NCBI GenBank assembly: GCA_038850275.1
Contig: JAWCLZ010000005.1
Coordinates: forward strand, 29,171-93,170
From: JAWCLZ01 sp038850275
GTDB taxonomy: Archaea > Halobacteriota > JAWCLZ01
Length of the DNA stretch: 64,000 nucleotides
Direction: 5' to 3'
The position numbers and the translations under genes were made by a program. Below, piece after piece: positions 49,849 through 57,048 of the stretch (positions are counted from its first letter, which is position 1; each line of letters opens with the position of its first letter). The notes below the pieces were generated by a model, which was not told where the DNA came from, made no database searches, and worked only from the letters and a program-made list of their open reading frames with translations.

Positions 49849-51021
49849 TCACCTCAATTCCCTAGGGGTAAGAGGAGATGTGGCTCTGAGTTTTTTAATC
49901 ACCCCGGGTAATATGGAGAGCACATAGTCGACTTCCTCCTCAGTATTCCACCTACCGAGGGTGAATAGAAGCGAGCCATGTGCTTCCTCATGCTTTAAAC
50001 CTATTCCCAACAATACATGCGATGGCTCAAGAGTTAGAGAGGTACAGGCTGAGCCTGAAGCAGCCGCTATGCCGTGCATATCCAAGCTTAAGATTATACT
50101 CTCCCCTTCTATATAGCTAAATCTAAAATTAGCATTATTAGGCAGCCTCTGCGTTGGATGGCCATTTAAATAAGACTCAGGAATCGAAGTTAAAACCCCG
50201 TTTATGAGTTTATCTCGAAGTTTTTTCAAGCGCTCGCTCTCCTGTTTCATCTCAGCTTTAGCTATCTCCGCTGCCTTGCCAAACCCAGCTATGCCAGCAA
50301 CATTCTCCGAGCCTGACCTTAGTCCACGTTCCTGCCCCCCGCCGTGTAAAATTGGCTCTATCTTCGTGCCATTTCTTATATATAGAGCTCCAACTCCCTT
50401 AGGGCCATAGATATCATTTGAGGAGATGGAGAGCAAACTTATGTTCTCTCTAGAAACATCTATCTCCACTTTTCCACAAGCAGCAGCTGCATCAACGTGC
50501 AGTGGAATTTCTTCATCCTTTGCTATTTCAGCTATTGCCTTAACTGGCATAAGCGTGCCTATCTCGCCATTTGCATAGCTAATTGAGATTAAAATGGTTT
50601 TATCGGTTATAGCATTCTTTAGCGCCTCTAGATCTAGGATGCCATATGTATCAACAGGTAGATAGGTGACTTCGAATCCAAATTTAGTGAGATATTTACA
50701 GGTGTTAAGTGTGGACATATGTTCGATCTTCGTGGTGATGATATGATTACCCTTATCTCTATTTCTAAATGCCACTCCTTTAATAGCGAGGTTAATACTC
50801 TCAGTAGCACCTGAGGTGAAGATTATCTCTCGAGCTTTATCCGCGCCTATCAACTCTGCAACTTTACCCCTAGCTTCCTCCATAGCTTTCTTTGGCTCAC
50901 GGCTGTAGGAATGTATGGAAATGGGATTTCCAAATGCTTCGCTGAGATATGGTAGCATTACCTCTATCACTCTTGCATCCACAGGTGAAGCAGAAGCGTA
51001 GTCGAAGTAATTTTTGGTCAT
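49849..51021 (-). CDS. iscS: IscS/NifS-like protein lacking the PLP-binding lysine
   Basis: The protein (390 residues from ATG 51021) has the class V aminotransferase fold, the IscS core IFTSGATESINLAIKG, IEHMSTLNT, HVDAAAACG, and the persulfide Cys loop SGSACTSLTLEPSH. The position that normally reads SGHK, holding the PLP Schiff-base Lys, reads SSNDIYGPKGVGAL: the Lys is Asp (near residue 203). Archaeoglobus fulgidus IscS has the same Asp and lacks desulfurase activity unless mutated. The gene lies between desulforedoxin and iscU. Confidence 0.93.
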   Translation of the reverse strand: MTKNYFDYASASPVDARVIEVMLPYLSEAFGNPISIHSYSREPKKAMEEARGKVAELIGADKAREIIFTSGATESINLAIKGVAFRNRDKGNHIITTKIEHMSTLNTCKYLTKFGFEVTYLPVDTYGILDLEALKNAITDKTILISISYANGEIGTLMPVKAIAEIAKDEEIPLHVDAAAACGKVEIDVSRENISLLSISSNDIYGPKGVGALYIRNGTKIEPILHGGGQERGLRSGSENVAGIAGFGKAAEIAKAEMKQESERLKKLRDKLINGVLTSIPESYLNGHPTQRLPNNANFRFSYIEGESIILSLDMHGIAAASGSACTSLTLEPSHVLLGIGLKHEEAHGSLLFTLGRWNTEEEVDYVLSILPGVIKKLRATSPLTPRELR

Positions 51022-51022
51022 T

Positions 51023-51169
51023 TCAGTCACTTGTAACGATATCTTCAGTTGACTTCACCATAGGTTGATTACAACAGGTCAGCACTCCCTTACTTGCTTT
51101 TAAAATTTTAACTTCATTGCCGCAGATCAAGCACCAGTATATTTCTCCCTCTTTCATATGATGCGTCAT
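51023..51169 (-). CDS. Desulforedoxin-like small iron protein
   Basis: From the ATG at 51169, which follows GGAGGTGA, the 48-residue protein has CLICGNEVKILKASKGVLTC directly followed by CNQPM. This is the desulforedoxin domain pattern (CxxC then CC) that binds a single Fe(SCys)4. Such domains stand alone or precede superoxide reductase. It lies between dsrE and iscS; its stop is 1 base from the iscS ATG. Confidence 0.85.
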   Translation of the reverse strand: MTHHMKEGEIYWCLICGNEVKILKASKGVLTCCNQPMVKSTEDIVTSD

Positions 51170-51185
51170 AACCTCACCTCCACTT

Positions 51186-51578
51186 CTAAAACCACATTGA
51201 TGCATCAACTTCGAGCGCTAAATCGTTTAATGTTGCAGCTCCAACTATCTTTGCTTCAGGTATGAAATCGCCTCTTTGAAGGGCAATTAACTGCGTGCTC
51301 TGCTCGCAAACCATGAGTTCAACTCCAGCTTTAATTGCTTGATCCATGATTTCCCTTAGCGAAGGAAAATTCCCAAGCTTGATCTTCTCCGCCTCCCCTT
51401 TTTTCACCACAGTTATGCCCTTGCCCAAGAAGTAAATCACTGCATCTAAATCCATAGCTTTAGCGGTCATTGCTAATACAAATGGCGAGTAAAGCCTCTC
51501 AGGCGTATCAACGCCACTTGTTTGAACATATAAAATCTTTTTCCTATTCCCTTCTTTTCCTTTTCCTTTTTCAGTCAT
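51186..51578 (-). CDS. DsrE-family protein
   Basis: The 130-residue protein fits the DsrE/DsrF-like family: ILYVQTSGVDTPERLYSPFV, AMDLDAVIYFLGKGITVVKK, and a Cys in VELMVCEQSTQL at the position of the family sulfur-carrying cysteine. DsrE proteins pass persulfides together with TusA. The TusA gene is directly upstream, 13 bases away. Confidence 0.85.
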   Translation of the reverse strand: MTEKGKGKEGNRKKILYVQTSGVDTPERLYSPFVLAMTAKAMDLDAVIYFLGKGITVVKKGEAEKIKLGNFPSLREIMDQAIKAGVELMVCEQSTQLIALQRGDFIPEAKIVGAATLNDLALEVDASMWF

Positions 51579-51591
51579 TATTAAACCTCAC

Positions 51592-51828
51592 TTATTTTTT
51601 CCTTATCAAGAATCTAATAATTCTACCCTCTTTCTTCAACTCAAGCAATTCATTTCCAGTTCTCTTTGCCCAGCGCCTTATGTCCTCCTCCGCAGCTGGA
51701 TCGTCTGCTAATACTTCTAGTATTTCCCCAGCTTCAAGTTTATCCATTTCCTCTCTAGTTTTAAAAACTGGAACTGGGCAGTATAAGCCAATGCAATCTA
51801 AAGTTCGATCTGGCTTCACGCCTTGCAT
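51592..51828 (-). CDS. tusA: TusA-family sulfur carrier
   Basis: The protein (78 residues from ATG 51828, or 85 from 51849) has the TusA signature LDCIGLYCPVPVFKTREEMD with the catalytic Cys followed by a Cys-Pro, and GEILEVLADDPAAEEDIRRW. TusA carries sulfane sulfur as a persulfide. GGTGG precedes the preferred ATG. The 5' end overlaps the upstream ferredoxin gene and DsrE follows. Confidence 0.9.
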   Translation of the reverse strand: MQGVKPDRTLDCIGLYCPVPVFKTREEMDKLEAGEILEVLADDPAAEEDIRRWAKRTGNELLELKKEGRIIRFLIRKK

Positions 51829-52028
51829 TTCCCACCACCTACTATGCAATGCTCAGGCTTTAAACAAGCTTCAAATGCACAGGATTCAACGCAGTCCCAG
51901 AATTCCAAGCAGTTCTCTGGTCTAACCACCTTAGCAACTCTATCCTGCATTTCAAGCACTTCACGAGGACAAGCAATGATGCAAGCTTCACAGCCTGTGC
52001 ATTTTTCCTCAACTATGATTGGAGGCAT
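51816..52028 (-). CDS. Ferredoxin-like protein with C-terminal Cys-rich tail
   Basis: The 70-residue protein has one complete [4Fe-4S] motif, CTGCEACIIACP, and a second, irregular Cys set (ENCLEFWDCVESCAFEACLKPEHC). It is a short two-region ferredoxin; the second site may hold a second cluster or a metal. The very C-terminus GGGKCKA carries another Cys. It directly precedes tusA and could donate electrons to persulfide reduction. Confidence 0.85.
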   Translation of the reverse strand: MPPIIVEEKCTGCEACIIACPREVLEMQDRVAKVVRPENCLEFWDCVESCAFEACLKPEHCIVGGGKCKA

Positions 52029-52043
52029 GCCATCACTTCTAAA

Positions 52044-52181
52044 TTAATCTCCAACTATATTTTCATCCTCAAGAGGTTGATATCCATCTTTTGAAGAACA
52101 GCGGGGACAAGCATCTAATGGTTGCTCTCTCTCCTTGATCTTCAATATCTCCCCACAGATTTTACATCTCCAGAGCTTCAT
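52044..52181 (-). CDS. Rubredoxin-like zinc ribbon, 45 residues
   Basis: This minus-strand frame encodes MKLWRCKICGEILKIKEREQ and then PLDACPRCSSKDGYQPLEDE. Two Cys pairs form the rubredoxin/rubrerythrin-tail type metal site. GGTGAG precedes the ATG. A likely iron or zinc protein with an electron-transfer or structural role. Confidence 0.8.
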   Translation of the reverse strand: MKLWRCKICGEILKIKEREQPLDACPRCSSKDGYQPLEDENIVGD

Positions 52182-52198
52182 TTTCTCACCCTTTATAC

Positions 52199-52348
52199 TT
52201 AACCTTGCTCCCTTGAAGCTAAGATATCGAGCATTTTATGGGTCTCTGCATATATGCAGGGCAGCTTATTTCTGCTGCAGTCGATGTCAAGCTTGAGCAT
52301 TGGACAGAAATATCCTTTTTTCTCTATGTATTCACAGCCTCTAGTCAT
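52199..52348 (-). CDS. Cys-rich small protein, 49 residues, no known family
   Basis: The minus strand encodes MTRGCEYIEKKGYFCPMLKL, then DIDCSRNKLPCIYAETHKML. Four Cys are spaced C-x9-C-x8-C-x6-C, unlike a zinc ribbon. The arrangement could bind a cluster or a metal. It sits between a zinc ribbon and the ferredoxin-thioredoxin reductase gene, with tight spacing on the same strand, which supports a real gene. I do not recognise the family. Confidence 0.6.
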   Translation of the reverse strand: MTRGCEYIEKKGYFCPMLKLDIDCSRNKLPCIYAETHKMLDILASREQG

Positions 52349-52407
52349 ATAAGACTCATTTTTTTAATGTGAAATAAAAATATCCCTGTCATCGATTGAG
52401 GTAACAC

Positions 52408-52740
52408 CTACTTGAGATATTTCTCAAGCGGTCTGCGCTCAGGAATTGATGCATAGCGCTTTATCCCACTTTGGTATTCTTGGCTTACATATAAACCGCA
52501 GAAGCAGCGGCCATATTCCTTTAAATCTGCATCGCGATATACACAGGGACAAATTATGTCTCTATCATCTTGAAAGTTACCACTTGCAATTCTACAGGGG
52601 CAAGAAGCATAGCCATAGCGCTTTCTATTCTCAAGCAAACCAGTTACAATTTCGCGGAGCATAGCTTGATCTGGGTTTAATATATAGCCTGTTTTCTCCG
52701 CAATTTTTTTCAAGATTGCTTCATATTCCTCGGGAGTCAT
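52408..52740 (-). CDS. Ferredoxin-thioredoxin reductase catalytic-type subunit
   Basis: The 110-residue protein has the FTR-beta cysteine layout CPCRIASGN, then IICPCVYRD, then RCFCGLYV, which binds a [4Fe-4S] cluster next to a redox disulfide. Spacing differs slightly from plant FTR. The enzyme passes electrons from ferredoxin to a thioredoxin- or glutaredoxin-like partner; two such partners are encoded directly upstream. Its start overlaps the stop of the Grx-like gene by 4 bases. Confidence 0.9.
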   Translation of the reverse strand: MTPEEYEAILKKIAEKTGYILNPDQAMLREIVTGLLENRKRYGYASCPCRIASGNFQDDRDIICPCVYRDADLKEYGRCFCGLYVSQEYQSGIKRYASIPERRPLEKYLK

Positions 52741-52988
52741 TTAAGTGCCTCCCTTATCTCTGCCTCGTTAAATCCTACTATAACTCGATCATTTATCACC
52801 AAAGTTGGATAGCTTAAATCTGGATTAAGTCTCTTTACTTCAAGCAGCATTTCCTTCTTCTTATCCCCTTCTAGCAAGTCTAGGTCGATTGCTTCATATT
52901 CCACTTTAAGCTCTCTCAAAAGCTGCTTAGCTCGCTTGCAAAATCCACAAGTGCTTAAACCATATACCTTTACCTTCACCTTAGTCAT
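52737..52988 (-). CDS. Glutaredoxin-like protein with CGFC active site
   Basis: The 83-residue thioredoxin-fold protein has VKVYGLSTCGFCKRAKQLLR, the cis-Pro region LSYPTLVINDRVIVGF and a conserved C-terminal helix. The CxxC is a typical dithiol site. It is the probable substrate of the FTR encoded downstream, and overlaps the stop of a second, damaged Grx-like gene. Confidence 0.9.
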   Translation of the reverse strand: MTKVKVKVYGLSTCGFCKRAKQLLRELKVEYEAIDLDLLEGDKKKEMLLEVKRLNPDLSYPTLVINDRVIVGFNEAEIREALK

Positions 52989-53228
52989 ATCTTTAAAGCC
53001 TCTTTAATTTCATCCTCTCTATGCTCTATGATTACCCACCCATCTATGATGATAGTGGGGAAACTCATACTTGGATTCAATTTCTTCACTTCTTCAAGGA
53101 CTTGATTCGTCTCTCGCAGTTAGCAAGTCAACATCTATAAATTCATATCCCACTCCAAGTTTTTCGAACAATTGCTTTGTACTTGTGCAATAGGGGCAAG
53201 TGCTCAAGGTATATGCTTTTATCACCAT
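52985..53228 (-). pseudogene. Second glutaredoxin-like gene with a one-base frameshift
   Basis: From ATG at 53228 the frame reads MVIKAYTLSTCPYCTSTKQL, then KLGVGYEFIDVDLLTA, and ends early. From about 53103-53118 a different frame continues exactly where the paralogue does: QVLEEVKKLNPSMSFPTIII and GWVIIEHREDEIKEALKI. The full span is 244 bases, 81 codons plus one, so one base is surplus. Its stop overlaps the next start in an ATGA pattern. This may be a sequencing error or a recent lesion. Confidence 0.82.
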
Positions 53229-53632
53229 TTAAGCCTCCTGTTTTTTCTTCGCCACTTTTATCTCAAGCACGCCATTTTGCAAAAAAGCTTTAGCCTCAGA
53301 GGGAATAACTTCCTCTGAAAGGTAATGTAGCGACAGAGGTTTGAATAGCATCTCTCTCTACAAATATACTTCAAACCCTTTTCATCTGCAGTAACTTCTA
53401 ATTCTGAGCAGATCTCAACTGCCTTTTTAGATAGATGAATCTTAATCCTCTCCCTTGAAACTCCAGGTAAGTCCGCGATTATTTTATACCACTCACCACA
53501 GTCTATAACGTCAGCGCTGGGTATCTTCACCTCGCCACCGTAGTGCTTATGCTTTGGTGGAACTAAATGAGGCACTGCTACAGGTGCTTTATAAGGCACT
53601 TCTTCTTCAATTATCTCTATTGGAATCTCCAC
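53229..53632 (-). pseudogene. Second HSP20 gene with a one-base frameshift
   Basis: The N-terminal frame from GTG at 53632 (MEIPIEIIEEEVPYKAP) continues VKIPSADVIDCGEWYKIIAD and NLCRYITF. At about 53314-53321 the frame must shift to give SEEVIPSEAKAFLQNGVLEIKVA and the stop at 53229. Compared with the paralogue at 48.4 kb (CRYLTFPQEVIP), one base is missing (TTTCAGAG for TTTCCAGAG). The damaged coding reads through to a wrong tail. Error or inactivation cannot be told apart. Confidence 0.85.
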
Positions 53633-53694
53633 GTTATCTCTCCCTAAGTTACCTTCACTCTTTCACATCTACTCTACACTTCAGTTTAATTGCA

Positions 53695-53901
53695 TTATTT
53701 TATCTCTTTCTCACTCTTCAATCTCGATGGTCCACCACAAGCTACGCCTCTGGCATCGTAGTATCTTGCAACTAGGTCTAAGTCATCTGGGTTTGCATGT
53801 GTATTTCCACATTCACATCTCCAACCTCTAATAGTCAAGCCGCGAAATATTAAATCGCTCACAAGCATTTCTCTACCGCAGAGATTGCAAATGCGAGTCA
53901 T
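53695..53901 (-). CDS. Small zinc-ribbon-like protein
   Basis: From the ATG at 53901 the protein has 68 residues: MTRICNLCGREMLVSDLIFR, then GWRCECGNTHANPDDLD. Cys pairs CNLC and CECG form a ribbon, with an extra Cys in VACGGP. It follows the rubredoxin-like gene by 5 bases. A metal-binding regulator or electron carrier is possible; no family is recognised. Confidence 0.6.
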   Translation of the reverse strand: MTRICNLCGREMLVSDLIFRGLTIRGWRCECGNTHANPDDLDLVARYYDARGVACGGPSRLKSEKEIK

Positions 53902-53906
53902 TACAA

Positions 53907-54062
53907 TCAAAGCCTTGGATCTCTATTTGCCTCTCCACCGCATTCAGGGATGTAGCAGGTTACATCCAAGAAGGCACAAATTTGCTTGCAGCTGGGGCAT
54001 TGATTCAAAGGCTTAGAAGCTTGAAAGGTGTAGCCACAATTACTACATTTCCACCAAGTCAT
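53907..54062 (-). CDS. Rubredoxin-like protein at the head of the redox cluster
   Basis: The 51-residue protein reads MTWWKCSNCGYTFQASKPLN, then CPSCKQICAFLDVTCYIPEC and ends GGEANRDPRL. The pair CSNCGY and CPSC plus two further Cys resembles small rubredoxin-like proteins widespread in anaerobic archaea and bacteria (the DVTCYxPECGG ending is familiar). It starts the co-directional redox gene run; about 100 bases separate it from the divergent TrmB-V4R regulator. Confidence 0.8.
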   Translation of the reverse strand: MTWWKCSNCGYTFQASKPLNQCPSCKQICAFLDVTCYIPECGGEANRDPRL

Positions 54063-54164
54063 AGAATTAAAATACACCTTTAAGTTTATAAAAAATTGCC
54101 TGTCACTAGATATGATTACAAAATTGATTAAATATTTATAGCGCTTGGGAAAATTGAATCTTTG

Positions 54165-55355
54165 ATGAGCAGCTATGCTGAGAAATTGAAAAAACTTCGA
54201 GAATTTGGGTTAAGTGAGTATCAAGCTAGAGTCTATCTAGCTTTACTAGAACTAGGCATTGCAACTGCAGGTCAAATTCCTCCAATTTCCAAGGTTCCTA
54301 GGACTAGAATTTATATGACTATGAGTCAGTTGCATGAAAAGGGCTTGGTTAGAATTATCCCTGAGACACCTTTAAAGTATGAGCCTCTGCCGTTTGAGGA
54401 ATTCCTTGAGAAGCGAATTTCAGATCTTAAGTCAGAGGCAAAAATGCTTGAGGTAGTTAAATCAGAGCTAGGTAGAGAATTCGCTATTAAGAAACAAGTG
54501 GAGAAGCATAAAGCAGGGAGCTTTGAAGCTATTTTTGGCAGGAGAAATCTCCGAGCTAAACTCCAAAGAATGTATTCTAATGCTAAAAGCGAGGTCTACT
54601 TCCTTGGAACAGAAACTAGCCCTGTTAGAATAGCTAATGTGCTACTTCCTATAATTGAGGAAAAAGCGCAGAGTGGAATTGCTTTTAAATTTGCTTTTCC
54701 AGTTAGCGCGAGGAATAGTGAAAAGGTAAAGGTGCTCTCTAAATATGCTGCAATTAAGCATATTGAGAGAGAAACCTTCATGCATCTAACAGTTATTGAT
54801 AACACTGAGGCACTTCTCGCACACGCTGTTCCAGACGATGAAGACCCCTTGCGAGGTAGCGATGTTGCTATTTGGACCAATGATGAAGCGATTGTAAGCG
54901 CGCTGAAAGAAAGTGCTAGAGATATCTGGGAAAGAGGAATAAGCCCAGGGGCAATTGCCCTAGCGAGGGCGATTCTAGGTACGGTTGGAAAGAGCATTGA
55001 AAGCTTGAAGATCAACCCTCAGCCTATTTTAAAATTAATTGGCAAACAAGTTGGAGAGCAAATCGCTGGTGAATTTAAATCTAGAAAGATGCATGATTTG
55101 CTTGAGGAAATAGCAAATTACTGGAAAGCACATAATCTAGGTCAAGTGTCAATTAACAATTCAACTATTATAGTTAGAAACTGCATTGAATGCGAGAACA
55201 TGCCAAATGTGAACTCGTGTCTCTGTGGGTTCATAGAGGGAGTGCTTGAAACAATTCTCGATAGAAATTTAAATGTTAAGAGCAATGTTACTGAAATTGA
55301 ATGCTGGGGCACTGGGCACGATTACTGCAAGTTCATAATCACTGCTAATCCATGA
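54165..55355 (+). CDS. TrmB-type transcriptional regulator with C-terminal V4R domain
   Basis: The 396-residue protein has an N-terminal TrmB-like winged helix (FGLSEYQARVYLALLELGIA, KVPRTRIYMTMSQLHEKGLV), a middle effector-like domain (about 100-280) and a C-terminal V4R domain with CIECENMPNVNSCLCGFIEG and ECWGTGHDYCKF, whose Cys/His can bind a metal or heme-like ligand. A TATA-like AAATATTTATAG about 27 bases before the ATG suggests a leaderless transcript. It faces away from the redox cluster and may sense redox state. Confidence 0.85.
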   Translation: MSSYAEKLKKLREFGLSEYQARVYLALLELGIATAGQIPPISKVPRTRIYMTMSQLHEKGLVRIIPETPLKYEPLPFEEFLEKRISDLKSEAKMLEVVKSELGREFAIKKQVEKHKAGSFEAIFGRRNLRAKLQRMYSNAKSEVYFLGTETSPVRIANVLLPIIEEKAQSGIAFKFAFPVSARNSEKVKVLSKYAAIKHIERETFMHLTVIDNTEALLAHAVPDDEDPLRGSDVAIWTNDEAIVSALKESARDIWERGISPGAIALARAILGTVGKSIESLKINPQPILKLIGKQVGEQIAGEFKSRKMHDLLEEIANYWKAHNLGQVSINNSTIIVRNCIECENMPNVNSCLCGFIEGVLETILDRNLNVKSNVTEIECWGTGHDYCKFIITANP

Positions 55356-56019
55356 ATTTCGCTACCACTGCTAGATGGTCTCGATGATAAGGCTCAAGTG
55401 TCTTTCTTTCCTCTAACTTGAAAACTTGGCCTAGTTTTTCTAAAGCTGCTTCGAATATAGCTCTGGGCTTAGCAGTGGAATCTATACTTCTAGCTTTAAT
55501 TGCCATTATGAGATAGCCATCGTGCTTCAAAAAATACTTAGCATTGTTAATCGCAATTTCCACTTGATCGCGCTGTGCAATATCCTGATAGATCACCTCT
55601 ACTTGATCCACGAATATAGCATAATCCCTAGGCTTCCTAGCGTTTGCAAAAATGGGAATTAAATTATAGCGCTGGTTGCATACCTCTAGTAGTTCACTTG
55701 CTGCTGCGTGTGAAAATTCAACAGCGAAAACAATCCCATTACTAGCTATATCTGAAACATGGCTAGCAGTTGTGCCAGAAGCAGCCCCAAGGTAGAGTAT
55801 CTTGGAATTACTACGCAGGGGAATTTTCATATGCTTTAAAATCATAGCTGCAAGCTTACTTCGATAGGGATTCCAAACTCTATACTCAGGATCAATTCCA
55901 ATTCTCAACTCCCCATAAACTGAGACTCCAGGAGCTAGGTTTTTTGTAGCGAGATGTTCATTTCCATCATATATGAGCTTGTATACATTATCAATACCAA
56001 TTGGAATTGCTTTGATCAT
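55345..56019 (-). CDS. flpA: Fibrillarin (C/D guide RNA 2'-O-methyltransferase)
   Basis: Fibrillarin transfers methyl groups to the 2'-OH of rRNA and tRNA in C/D RNPs. The 224-residue protein has WNPYRSKLAAMILK, the SAM motif ILYLGAASGTTASHVSDIA and VFAVEFSHAA, then VEVIYQDIAQRDQVEI. It directly follows nop5. Its 3' end overlaps the convergent regulator gene by 11 bases. Confidence 0.96.
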   Translation of the reverse strand: MIKAIPIGIDNVYKLIYDGNEHLATKNLAPGVSVYGELRIGIDPEYRVWNPYRSKLAAMILKHMKIPLRSNSKILYLGAASGTTASHVSDIASNGIVFAVEFSHAAASELLEVCNQRYNLIPIFANARKPRDYAIFVDQVEVIYQDIAQRDQVEIAINNAKYFLKHDGYLIMAIKARSIDSTAKPRAIFEAALEKLGQVFKLEERKTLEPYHRDHLAVVAKFMD

Positions 56020-56979
56020 TTACACCTCGCTTTGATTTACACCTCGCGCTCTAATTTCAGCGATTTTCTCATCAAGCTCAATCGCAAGAGCCTCGAGAAG
56101 CTCGCCTGAGTAGAAATCCCTCCTTGCCGCTATAGCTAGCTTTGCTGCAACTGCTCTAGCAATTTTACCTCTAATTTTCGCTGGGGCCTTTTGAATCACA
56201 GGCAATCTATAAATTGCTCCGTGTTTAGGTGGCTTTTTACCATCGCGAAGGTGCCTAAATAATGCAAAGTTAGCTCCCAAGATTTGAATAGAACTAGCTG
56301 GCATTTCAGCTAGCCGCTTCAATCCCCCCGCGAGTTGAATAAGCTTAGCTCCAAGCACTCCTCCTGCAATTGCAGAAATATTGGGAGCAATTTCCTGCAT
56401 TGTATCTTCAATGTACCTAGTTAGGGCTCTCCTTGTTCTATATAACTCAAGTAAATCTAGTGCAATTCTCTCAATAATTTTAAAATCACGCTCAGTGAAA
56501 CTACTCCAGCTAATTTTCTCCAGCGCTTTTGCAATGCTATCTCTAGAGCGTGCTTTAACGATAAAACTAGCAAGCTGCTCCCCCTTGAAGGGACATTCAG
56601 CATAGTAAAGGGAGTACCAGTTTTTAAGTCTCTCTCCAAGTATGCTGCAGAGTCTCTCAACTTCATCTAAGGCTAAAATTGCTTGCTTCACCTTTTGATC
56701 CTTTTGATTTAACACTACTTTGATTTTCTTCCTAGCTAGCGCAATGCAAACTTCACGAAGTAGTGAATTGTATTTCAATTGAGATTCAACAAAGCCAGAC
56801 TTCAACGCTAGGTCTCTATAAGAAATTGCCTTTGCAGGGGGTTCTTCTAATTGCGCATAATCGCTAATTAGCTTCTCTGCAATAGTCTCTGGGTCTCTCG
56901 GCATGAGCTTGCATTCAACAATGTTCCCTCTATCGTCTAATAAAAAAGAACCAAACCAAGTTTTAACTGCTCTTACCAT
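56020..56979 (-). CDS. Nop5 (Nop56/58) C/D RNP core protein
   Basis: Nop5 bridges fibrillarin and L7Ae on guide RNAs. The 319-residue protein has an N-terminal fibrillarin-binding domain, a coiled coil (about 130-190) and a Nop domain with AIAGGVLGAKLIQLAGGLKR, then SIQILGANFALFRHL and HGAIYRLPVIQKAPAKIRGK. The gene is in the standard archaeal pairing with flpA, one base apart. Confidence 0.96.
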   Translation of the reverse strand: MVRAVKTWFGSFLLDDRGNIVECKLMPRDPETIAEKLISDYAQLEEPPAKAISYRDLALKSGFVESQLKYNSLLREVCIALARKKIKVVLNQKDQKVKQAILALDEVERLCSILGERLKNWYSLYYAECPFKGEQLASFIVKARSRDSIAKALEKISWSSFTERDFKIIERIALDLLELYRTRRALTRYIEDTMQEIAPNISAIAGGVLGAKLIQLAGGLKRLAEMPASSIQILGANFALFRHLRDGKKPPKHGAIYRLPVIQKAPAKIRGKIARAVAAKLAIAARRDFYSGELLEALAIELDEKIAEIRARGVNQSEV

Positions 56980-57048
56980 TTTACCATCAAATCGATGTAA
57001 AAGCTTTTATCTCATATAACCCTTTAGATTAAGCAAAAAGGAGCTACC

